Shown here: positions 57,348 to 64,000 of the stretch, piece by piece
Layout: each line of letters starts with the position of its first letter
Numbering within the stretch: the stretch's first letter is position 1
Notes under the pieces: generated by a model
What the model saw: the letters and a program-made list of their open reading frames with translations, nothing else
Databases searched by the model: none
What the model was told of the DNA's origin: nothing
From: Pontibacter sp. SGAir0037
GTDB lineage: Bacteria > Bacteroidota > Bacteroidia > Cytophagales > Hymenobacteraceae
Direction of reading: 5' to 3'
NCBI RefSeq assembly: GCF_005491705.1
Contig: NZ_CP028092.1
Location: 5,022,001 to 5,086,000, forward strand
DNA: 64,000 nucleotides
Made by a program: the position numbers and the translations under genes

Positions 57348-58601
57348 ATGGACTTATATAAATTTTTAGTGCACCTGCCAGACACGGTCGTGCTGTTATC
57401 GCCTGAACTGAAGGTCTTGGAAGCTACGGATGAGTACCTCCGGGTGACCATGAGGACACGGGAACACCTGATTGGCAAGGACTTTCTGAAGGAGTTCCCG
57501 GACAATCCGGACGTACCTGCGTCTAAAAACGAGAAACTGCTGCGCAACTCGCTGGAGACCGTGCTGCGGACAAAGCAAACGGACTACCTGGACGTGCTGC
57601 GCTACGATATCCCCAGGCCGGGTGGCGGCTTCGATGTGCGGTATTGGGAGGCTGTCCATACCCCTGTGCTGGACGGAGGCGGCAACGTCAGCTTCATCAT
57701 TCAGAAAACCTCGGATGTCACCGAGCGGGAGCAGCAAAAGCAGGCCCTTGCCGTGCAGGAGAGCAAGTTCAGGTTCATGGCCGACACCCTGCCGCAACTG
57801 GTCTACATGGCTGACCAGCGCGGCACCATCACCTACTACAGCAGGCGGTGGTACGACTATACCGGGAACGAGACGGGGGATATGGCTTGGGAGAAGTCTG
57901 TTCACCCTGACGACTTACCAAACGTGAAAGTCAAGTGGGAGCAGGCTTTAAGGGACTTGGCTCAGTTGCAGGTGGAGGCACGCTTCAGAGATGCAAAAGG
58001 CAGCTACCGCTGGCACCTGACACGCATGACTCCCATGCTGGACGAGTTGGGCCGGGTCCTGATGTGGGTCGGCAGTTCCACGGACGTCCACGAGACGCGC
58101 CTGTTGGTGCAGGAGCTGTTGGCGGCCAACGAGCAGATGGTGGAGATGGCTGACCAGGTGCAACACGCCTACCGGAAAGCCGAGGCAGAGCGCAAGGTGC
58201 TGGAGCAGCTGATCCAGAAGGCTCCCTTCTTCTGCTGTATTCTAAAAGGTGCGGAGCATCGGTATGAGCTGGTCAACGACAATTACCAGAAGCTGGTCCC
58301 CGGCAAGCAACTGCTCGGCAGAACAGTGGCAGAGGCGCTGCCAGAGGTAGTGGAGCAGGGCTTCACCGCGATCCTGGACAGTGTTTACAGCACAGGAAAG
58401 GAGTTTATAGCCGAAGGCATCCCTGTGAAGCTTGACCGCTACGCCACAGGGGAGATGGAAGACGTTTACCTTACCTTCATCTACCAGGCGGTGCGGGATG
58501 AACACGGGAAGCCAGCAGGCATCCTGGTCTTCGGGCAAGACGTGACCGAGCAGGCGAAGCTCGTGCAGAAAGCTGGAAATTTAGGGATCAGCTTGGCTTA
58601 A
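57348..58601 (+). CDS. PAS-only signalling protein (three PAS domains, no kinase)
   Basis: A 417-residue soluble protein with three PAS domains: about 8-130, 138-255 (FMADTLPQLVYMADQRGTIT, SVHPDDLPNVKVKWEQ, a PAS_3-like fold) and 290-408. Between the second and third there is a short coiled coil. No histidine kinase, cyclase or output domain is encoded, and the gene stops cleanly, so it may be a truncated sensor or a stand-alone input module. A CZB-like gene follows closely. Confidence 0.85.
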   Translation: MDLYKFLVHLPDTVVLLSPELKVLEATDEYLRVTMRTREHLIGKDFLKEFPDNPDVPASKNEKLLRNSLETVLRTKQTDYLDVLRYDIPRPGGGFDVRYWEAVHTPVLDGGGNVSFIIQKTSDVTEREQQKQALAVQESKFRFMADTLPQLVYMADQRGTITYYSRRWYDYTGNETGDMAWEKSVHPDDLPNVKVKWEQALRDLAQLQVEARFRDAKGSYRWHLTRMTPMLDELGRVLMWVGSSTDVHETRLLVQELLAANEQMVEMADQVQHAYRKAEAERKVLEQLIQKAPFFCCILKGAEHRYELVNDNYQKLVPGKQLLGRTVAEALPEVVEQGFTAILDSVYSTGKEFIAEGIPVKLDRYATGEMEDVYLTFIYQAVRDEHGKPAGILVFGQDVTEQAKLVQKAGNLGISLA

Positions 58602-58645
58602 GCTGTTATTGTACATAAATTTAACAGAGGAGAAGGTTCTGAAGG

Positions 58646-59023
58646 ATGGACGTAAGCCAGATTGATTTGCAGCAGCTTCGGGTGAAGCATATTTTCTTCA
58701 AGACCAAGGTGCGTGCACTGCTGTACGGAGGCACTTATGACGAGGCTCTGTTCTCAGACAAAAGCCCCGTCACTGCCTGGCTCAACACAACAGGCAAGCA
58801 ACGGTACGCGCATTACCCTGAAACAAGTGAACTGGCAAGCCTGCATCAGGGCCTGATCATATTGGCACAGTCACTCTATCGCCAGTACTGCAGCGGGAAT
58901 ATCGAGCAGGCGCACGAGATGCTGAAAGACATGGACCAGCAGTCTGAGCGGTTTCTGGTGCTTCTTTCCAAGGTAGAGCAGGAAGTCTTGGGTAATACTA
59001 TCGCCGGCGCGGATGCGAGGTAG
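58646..59023 (+). CDS. CZB-like domain protein with incomplete zinc ligands
   Basis: A 125-residue helical protein. Its pattern fits the chemoreceptor zinc-binding (CZB) domain: LRVKHIFFKTKVRALLYGG with His15, then SPVTAWLNTTGKQRYAHYPE, and LASLHQGLIILAQSLYRQY with His67. In classical CZB domains a Cys precedes the Trp-Leu block and a second His lies four residues after the third ligand; here these are Ser/Pro and Ile71. So zinc binding may be lost. It follows the PAS protein by 44 bases, likely in one operon. The assignment is moderate. Confidence 0.5.
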   Translation: MDVSQIDLQQLRVKHIFFKTKVRALLYGGTYDEALFSDKSPVTAWLNTTGKQRYAHYPETSELASLHQGLIILAQSLYRQYCSGNIEQAHEMLKDMDQQSERFLVLLSKVEQEVLGNTIAGADAR

Positions 59024-59661
59024 ACGAGCAGCGCATAAGCCTTGGAGTATCCTGTTGCGCCGTAGTGGTTGACATCCTGCTCATGACCATTGCCCTGTTG
59101 GTGATCCAGTACATGGTCACGGCAGACCTGGAGGATATTAATTACCTTGTGGAGACACTCTTGGGACTGGAGATAAGGCTTCGGGAAGGTGTGAGGTGCA
59201 GTTCCTTCTCATCCCCGGCTGTCTCTTTGCCCTGTTTGCCCCAATGTGTCACCGCTTCCTTTAGAATGATTTAGACACCCTATGCGTTCTTCAATACAAG
59301 GAAAACAGCGGGAGCCCTTTTGAGATTGCTTTTATTTAGTTCTGCTGGATAATTTAACGTACCCCCGCTGCGCTAGCGCAGCCGCAGGTATGAAAAAGCG
59401 TCAGGACTCTGTTCTCTGTTCCCACAAAGGGCCCCTTCTGCTTTCCGCCTGGAGGGCTACCCAAATCCTGGAGAAACTTTTGCGATGCTGGAGCCTCACG
59501 TACTGCTTGCCAGTTGCTATGGCGTCGGCAGCGTCTGTACGCATGTGCTGCAACCTCCCTTGCCGCCGAGCGGCAAGGGAGGTTGGATTCCATCGTCTTG
59601 ACGAACAACGAAAGGGAGGGGACAGTCCTGGCATAACGGACCGGGCATGTCACCGAAGGTC
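59024..59661. other. Gene-poor stretch with strong hairpins
   Basis: No convincing gene. It contains the palindrome GCTGCGCTAGCGCAGC at 59367-59382 and the hairpin at 59551-59585. Confidence 0.5.
59551..59585. repeat. Perfect 16-base hairpin
   Basis: CAACCTCCCTTGCCGC and GCGGCAAGGGAGGTTG with the 3-base loop CGA. It has no T tract and is not next to a gene end. It is a very stable cruciform-type structure of unknown role. Confidence 0.7.
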
Positions 59662-59997
59662 TTAACATTTTAATTCGTCAACCCTTGCCGCTCCATAGAG
59701 ACCAAGGGAGATACAGACAGCTTGGGCAGGAGCGCGTTCCCTGCCTGTTGCCAGCAGATGGAAGGCGATCAGGTTGAGGAGGAGCGCAGCCGCCAGCCCG
59801 CAAAGGGGGATGACCTGCTCTTCCCGGTTCCCGTGTATGGACAGCAGCAGGAGCACCACCAGGAGGTGGAGCAGGAACAGGAAAGCGGCAAGCAGCATGG
59901 CCGCGATGTCCCCACCGGGCCTGTGCCAGGTCAGGAGGATCGTAAGCCAGAAGCAAAGGACCCCGATGCCGAGGTGGAGGAGGAGCTTTGATCGCAT
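59662..59997 (-). CDS. Small membrane protein, 111 residues
   Basis: Not recognised. Three or four hydrophobic helices follow each other: LLLHLGIGVLCFWLTILL, AAMLLAAFLFLLHLLVVLLL, LCGLAAALLLNLIAFHLLA and VCISLGLYG. The composition is plainly that of a membrane protein and not chance. No conserved charged residues or motif give a function. Alone on its strand. Confidence 0.5.
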   Translation of the reverse strand: MRSKLLLHLGIGVLCFWLTILLTWHRPGGDIAAMLLAAFLFLLHLLVVLLLLSIHGNREEQVIPLCGLAAALLLNLIAFHLLATGRERAPAQAVCISLGLYGAARVDELKC

Positions 59998-60096
59998 AAG
60001 TTAGGTTGTGGGGTACGACTTCTAACGAAGGGAAACCCGTTTCATTTCCCTGTCGCTAAAAAAGGTGTGGTTTTCAGTCAAAAGGCAAAGGTAAGA

Positions 60097-60122
60097 AAGG
60101 GCCGGTCCAGGAACCGGCCCTT
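60097..60122. terminator. GC-rich hairpin, possible terminator
   Basis: AAGGGCCGGT and ACCGGCCCTT, 10-base arms, loop CCAGGA. It is followed within 14 bases by a second hairpin, CTCACCTT-AATA-AAGGTGAG (60136-60155). No gene ends nearby on the plus strand; on the reverse strand T-rich sequence follows. Confidence 0.5.
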
Positions 60123-60329
60123 AATGGGGAAATTACTCACCTTAATAAAGGTGAGCGAAGGTAAGGGATCAAAGTCTGGAGAGCAAGGATAAGGTTTAAA
60201 CAATTACCTGGAGGCGGAGCATAGGCAGGAGTAGAAGAGCCAGAAAGGGTTTGAACCTGTGGAAGCGGCAGGCTTTTTTACCTTCGCATGGAGCGGGGAT
60301 ATCCACTCTGTGGCATTTAGGTTGGCTGC

Positions 60330-60413
60330 CTGTTGCCGGGCGTAATAGGCCCATTGCTTCTCACCCGGAAGTTGCCCTGGCTTTCCGTACCGGGCAACTT
60401 CTATTCCTTTGCA
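60330..60413. repeat. Dispersed repeat, copy B
   Basis: About 84 bases beginning CTGTTGCCGGGCGTAATAGG, closely similar to 53830-53914. Perfect AAGTTGCCC / GGGCAACTT arms within it suggest a conserved hairpin, as in REP-type elements. Confidence 0.65.
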
Positions 60414-60764
60414 CGCACCCCTACTACCATTTTCCCTGTAGCAGCTCTCAAGCCTCTTGGCGCCTTTGAAAGATGGCGCCTCTAACAATTTCCGGCAGTA
60501 ACTTCCTGAAACGGTTAGAGCTGGATTAGGTTGGAAAGCTCCGGGGGCCGTTTTCCCTCGTGCAGGTTTCACCTTTCACGTACTCTACAGCAAGCTTTTG
60601 CAGCCAAAGGAGCTACAAGCGGTTGCGGCGTCAGCCTGGTAATTCACCGGTAGTGCCTCTTTCTTCCGATTATCCGCGAAAGAAGTATATTTGCAAATTC
60701 ATGCCTGATACTGCTCCATGATCATTCACCACTGGTTTTATAACCGGACAAGACAACAGAAGAA

Positions 60765-61721
60765 ATGTTAGACATAGCAATCCTTGCGGCAGGGTTTATC
60801 TGCCTTATACTTGGTGCAGACAAGCTTGTCGATGCCTCCTCCAGCCTGGCCGCCAGGCTGGGCATTCCCAACATTGTTATAGGGCTAACGATCGTTGCCT
60901 TCGGCACATCGGCCCCCGAGCTGGTGGTAAACCTCTTCGCAGCCGTTGAGAACAATACCGAGATGGTGCTGGGCAATGTTTTGGGGAGCAATATCTTCAA
61001 TGTGCTGGCCATCCTGGGAATATCTTCCCTCATATACCCGCTAACGGTGAAAACCAATACAACCTGGCTGGAGATCCCGCTGAGCCTGCTTGCTGCTGTC
61101 GCCGTGCTGGTTACAGCAGGTGATGTGTATTTGGACAGTTCGGAGGCAGGCTACATCTCCAGGGCAGAGGGACTGCTGTTGCTGCTGTTCTTCGCCATTT
61201 TCCTCGTGTACAACCTGAAGATAGCCCGGGGCAACCCAACCGACGAGGGGACGGAGACAAAGGACTATCCCTACCTGCAGGCCGCGTTGTACATTGGGCT
61301 CGGGCTGGCGGGACTGGTACTGGGCGGCAGGCTGATCGTGACAAGCGCCGTAGGCATTGCCCAGGCTTTCGGACTCTCGGAGAGGGTCATCGGGCTGACC
61401 GTGGTATCCATCGGAACCTCTTTGCCCGAGCTGGCTACCTCCGTGGTTGCGGTTAGGAAAAGGAAAGTGGACATCGCCATCGGCAATGTGGTGGGCTCCA
61501 ACATCTTCAATATTTTCCTGATTCTGGGTGTCTCGACCGTGGTTACCCCCTTGCAGGTCAACTCCGGCTCATTCGTGGACATCGTCGTGAACATCGCCGC
61601 CAGTCTGTTGCTGTTTGCCTTTGTCTTCACAGGCAAGGGAAGGCAGCTGGCCAGGTGGGAAGGTGCGGTGCTGCTGGCGCTCTATCTCACTTACCTGGCG
61701 CTGCTGATCACCCAAGGCTAG
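60765..61721 (+). CDS. Calcium/sodium antiporter (YrbG-like, CaCA family)
   Basis: A 318-residue inner-membrane exchanger with ten helices. Both signature alpha repeats are seen: NIVIGLTIVAFGTSAPELVVNL with LGNVLGSNIFNVLAILG, and RVIGLTVVSIGTSLPELATSV with IGNVVGSNIFNIFLILG. A short cytoplasmic loop splits the halves. The gene stands alone and is convergent with the CorC/HlyC-type gene. Confidence 0.92.
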   Translation: MLDIAILAAGFICLILGADKLVDASSSLAARLGIPNIVIGLTIVAFGTSAPELVVNLFAAVENNTEMVLGNVLGSNIFNVLAILGISSLIYPLTVKTNTTWLEIPLSLLAAVAVLVTAGDVYLDSSEAGYISRAEGLLLLLFFAIFLVYNLKIARGNPTDEGTETKDYPYLQAALYIGLGLAGLVLGGRLIVTSAVGIAQAFGLSERVIGLTVVSIGTSLPELATSVVAVRKRKVDIAIGNVVGSNIFNIFLILGVSTVVTPLQVNSGSFVDIVVNIAASLLLFAFVFTGKGRQLARWEGAVLLALYLTYLALLITQG

Positions 61722-61834
61722 GGCAGCGCATTGTGCGGGACAGGTTGTATGCTGGCTGCAGGCTGTACCAATCCATTCGCGGCACTGCAATCGCTGCACC
61801 TGTAAGCCTGCGGTTTAGCTGCCAGCAGCCTGGC

Positions 61835-63130
61835 CTATGCTGAAGGAGGGCCGGCTATTTGCCTCATGATGACCTTGTCAATCCTGAAACCGTTCAAGCC
61901 GACTACCTCCAATTCCCAGTCGCCAACCCGAAGCCTATCCCCGGCAACCGGGAATTTACCCAACGTGTAGGAAATGAAGCCCGCGACTGTCACATAGTTG
62001 TCGGTATCCTGGGGGAGTACTTCCCGCTTGAGCTCCCAATTAAGATCGTAAATCTCCATGGGGCCGTCCACCAGGAGGCTGCCATCCTCTCGTACGACAA
62101 AGCCCGGTTCATCATGCTCGTCCACATCCGGCAGGTCACCGACAATGGCCTCGAGCAGGTCGTGCAGCGTGATGATGCCTTCTATGGAGCCGTACTCGTC
62201 TATGACGATCCCCAGGTACTGCTTTTGTTTCTTGAAGATGTTCAGCACGGCGCTCGCCATCATTGTCTCGGGGATGTAAATCGGCTGCTCCAGGAAGTGC
62301 TTGAGCGGCTCCGCTCTGCTCCCCGCCAGGTACTCGTAGAACCGCTTTGCTGTCAGCACCCCGATGATGCTGTCGAAGGTACCGTCTGCCACGGGAAACT
62401 TGGAGTGCGCGCTACGCTGCACGATGTCGCTTATTTCCTCGACAGGTTGGTTGATGTCGAGGTACTCTACATCCATGCGGTGTGTCTTAAGGTTCCTTGC
62501 CCGTTGCCCTGCATAGGTGAAGATGTTCTGGTGCAGTTGAATGTCCTCTTTTGCCAGTATCCCTTGCCTGCCAGCGGTCTTGATGATCTGCCTGAGTTCC
62601 TCCTCCGACATCTTCTCCTCTGTGGGCTCTTTTATTCCCGTTACTTTGATCACGAGGTTGGTGGAGCCGGAGAGCAGCTTCACCAGGGGCATGGTGGCAA
62701 TGGTGAATACTTGGATGACAGGGGCAACCACGAGTGCGATGCGGTCCGCATTTCCAAGTGCAATCGTTTTGGGTATCAGTTCCCCGATCACAATGGAGAA
62801 ATAGGTGATCAGGCCAACCACTAACACGATGGAGAGGGTATCGGCATAGGGGGCTAAGAAGCCAAAACCGGAAAGCCACTCTCTCATATCGTCGGAAAGG
62901 GCCGCGCCCCCGTAGGCGCCGGACACAATGCCGATGAGGGTAATCCCTACTTGAATTGCAGACAGGAAGTTCTCGGGCGACTCCAGCAGCTTCAGGATAG
63001 CGCTGGCGCTTTTGCTTCCCAGTTTTGCCTTCTGAGCCATCCTGTTTTTGTTGACCGAGATGATAGATAACTCTGACAGGGCGAAGAAGCCGTTGAGTAG
63101 GGTCAGGAGAATCAAAATGATTATTTCCAT
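61835..63130 (-). CDS. CorC/HlyC (hemolysin C)-family membrane protein with CNNM and CBS domains
   Basis: A 431-residue protein: a CNNM membrane domain (1-190, MEIIILILLTLLNGFFALSE, then VGITLIGIVSGAYGG and VIGELIPKTIALGN), a CBS pair (about 205-330, with DSIIGVLTAKRF and IVIDEYGSIEGIITLHDLLEAIVGDLPD) and a C-terminal CorC_HlyC transport-associated domain (about 345-425, GFISYTLGKFPVAGDRL). Family members are linked to Mg2+/Co2+ efflux or tolerance; the haemolysin name is historical. Confidence 0.9.
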   Translation of the reverse strand: MEIIILILLTLLNGFFALSELSIISVNKNRMAQKAKLGSKSASAILKLLESPENFLSAIQVGITLIGIVSGAYGGAALSDDMREWLSGFGFLAPYADTLSIVLVVGLITYFSIVIGELIPKTIALGNADRIALVVAPVIQVFTIATMPLVKLLSGSTNLVIKVTGIKEPTEEKMSEEELRQIIKTAGRQGILAKEDIQLHQNIFTYAGQRARNLKTHRMDVEYLDINQPVEEISDIVQRSAHSKFPVADGTFDSIIGVLTAKRFYEYLAGSRAEPLKHFLEQPIYIPETMMASAVLNIFKKQKQYLGIVIDEYGSIEGIITLHDLLEAIVGDLPDVDEHDEPGFVVREDGSLLVDGPMEIYDLNWELKREVLPQDTDNYVTVAGFISYTLGKFPVAGDRLRVGDWELEVVGLNGFRIDKVIMRQIAGPPSA

Positions 63131-63926
63131 TTAAATTCGACGTAGGTGAAAATGAATTTATTCATCTTTACTTTTTCAAAGCAGCTGGTATAGCCAAAGC
63201 TGCCAATATAACTAAAAAATTTGGTAAAGGCGTCAGTCGGGGAGAAGAGCTACCGCTGGCAGGGTCCCGCTGAAAAGCGGTGGCAAACAAGAATGGCCGA
63301 GATGCATACTGCAGTTGATTTCATACCCTGGAGCGGGGAAGCCGCTACTGCGCTCTGCCCCTCACAATACCAGCAGCTGTAGTCCCGCTACGGTGCCCTG
63401 ACTGCCTGTTGCATCGCCCATTAATTTGTAACTTGCCGGTGCCTCTAGTCCAGATCCGCTGCCTGGGCGACCGTGGGAAAGAAGCGTTCGGCCAATTTCC
63501 TTCTCGGGATCAGAGAACCGGGTACATGGCTCATCCCAAGGGTAGTCAGCCTGGGCTAACATGCGGGAGAACGACGGAGCCATACGTCTTTCGCGGGTTT
63601 TTGCCAGGGCCTGTAACCCTCCAGCCAACTGGGTGTGAAAGTGGCCAGTGTCGTTGTGCCACCCCATCTTGAGGATAGCCTTTTCAAGGTTACCGGTCCG
63701 CGCCTTCCTGCTTTGGTGACATCACGGCCAACTACTGTGGCGGGGAATGCCAGAGCGGGAAACAGCTTAAACAGCCTGCTGCTTTGGAAATGGCATTCGG
63801 ATTTGTATTTTAGGGGACCATTCTCGTCGGTGGAGTTTCAGGTACTAAACCCTAGGCTATCCGTTAGCTGCTTTCAGGAGACATGGGCAGGCTGAGGCGA
63901 GGAGGATACCCCAACACCAAACCGCT
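63131..63926. other. Gene-poor stretch upstream of the last PAS gene
   Basis: No convincing coding frame is seen. Confidence 0.5.
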
Positions 63927-64000
63927 ATGAAAAACAGCTACCTTAGTGAGCAGATGCTCCAACACTCGCCCGATATACTCTGCGTCGTCGGCAAAGACGG
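63927..64000 (+). CDS. Start of a PAS-domain sensor protein (partial)
   Basis: ATG at 63927 runs to the window end. The 24 visible residues include LSEQMLQHSPDILCVVGKDG, the opening helix and first strand of a PAS domain. The output domain lies outside the window. Confidence 0.6.
   Translation, partial: MKNSYLSEQMLQHSPDILCVVGKD

Larger units (their letters stand above)
59998..60764. other. Gene-poor stretch with hairpins and a dispersed repeat
   Basis: No gene is seen. It includes the hairpins at 60097-60122 and 60136-60155 and repeat copy B at 60330. Confidence 0.5.

Noticed and set aside
59065-59274. A 69-codon frame beginning MVDILLMTIALLVIQYMV
   Set aside because: It has one hydrophobic stretch but a Cys/Ser/Pro-rich end without protein-like pattern, and no clear ribosome site; too weak to call.
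61859-62824. A 321-codon open frame opposite the CorC/HlyC-type gene
   Set aside because: Shadow frame; the reverse-strand protein has clear CNNM, CBS and CorC motifs.
63320-63420. A possible third copy of the dispersed repeat
   Set aside because: Only short words (TGGAGCGGGGA, TGCCTGTTGC) are shared; alignment does not extend.
1-64000. CRISPR array, rRNA genes or complete insertion sequence
   Set aside because: No regularly spaced repeats, no rRNA-like sequence and no transposase motif were seen in the window.

Overview
The window looks like chromosomal DNA of a Bacteroidota bacterium, most likely order Cytophagales, with a Pontibacter/Hymenobacteraceae-like gene set. The evidence is a SusC/SusD pair, FecI/FecR-type sigma/anti-sigma genes, WbqC and DUF4153 proteins, many lipoproteins, weak Shine-Dalgarno sites and -7 boxes of the TAnnTTTG type (clearest in front of the tRNA-Ser gene). 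The genus is an inference.

Left part (1-20.3 kb): an ordinary core region. It holds an ECF sigma factor paired with a membrane-anchored trypsin-like protease, proline dehydrogenase, aroB-aroA (shikimate pathway), a metal-receptor protein, an M42 aminopeptidase, an acyl-CoA carboxyltransferase, ClpC, WbqC, a lipid A-type acyltransferase, TsaC, MltG, a thioesterase, a YihY membrane protein and a DUF4153 protein. It ends in tRNA-Ser(UGA).

Junction (20.3-22.4 kb): directly after the tRNA lies a tyrosine recombinase of the CTnDOT-like type, preceded by two stacked perfect inverted repeats, and then a frameshifted radC-type gene. This is the classic left edge of an integrated element. I found no second copy of the tRNA 3' end in the window, so the right edge is unseen or lost.

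Middle part (22.4-30.3 kb): a mosaic of single genes (lipoprotein esterase, surE, lipid kinase, PAS histidine kinase, several tiny unknown proteins) separated by gene-poor, GC-rich stretches.

Polysaccharide utilization locus (30.3-52.3 kb): the centrepiece. An ECF sigma factor, a FecR-type anti-sigma factor and a SusC receptor with an N-terminal STN signalling domain form a complete trans-envelope regulatory circuit. They are followed by SusD, a divergent GH115-like alpha-glucuronidase, a GH67 alpha-glucuronidase, five formylglycine sulfatases and one lipoprotein formylglycine-generating enzyme (FGE) with both catalytic cysteines. The combination suggests capture and desulfation of a sulfated, alpha-glucuronic-acid-bearing polysaccharide. 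No backbone-cleaving glycanase is present in the locus. A degraded gene that begins like an exported enzyme follows it.

Right part (52.3-64 kb): decayed DNA with dispersed repeats and hairpins, a large outer-membrane beta-barrel protein, a PAS-only protein with a CZB-like partner, a Ca2+/Na+ antiporter, a CorC/HlyC-type CBS protein and the first codons of another PAS protein cut by the window end.
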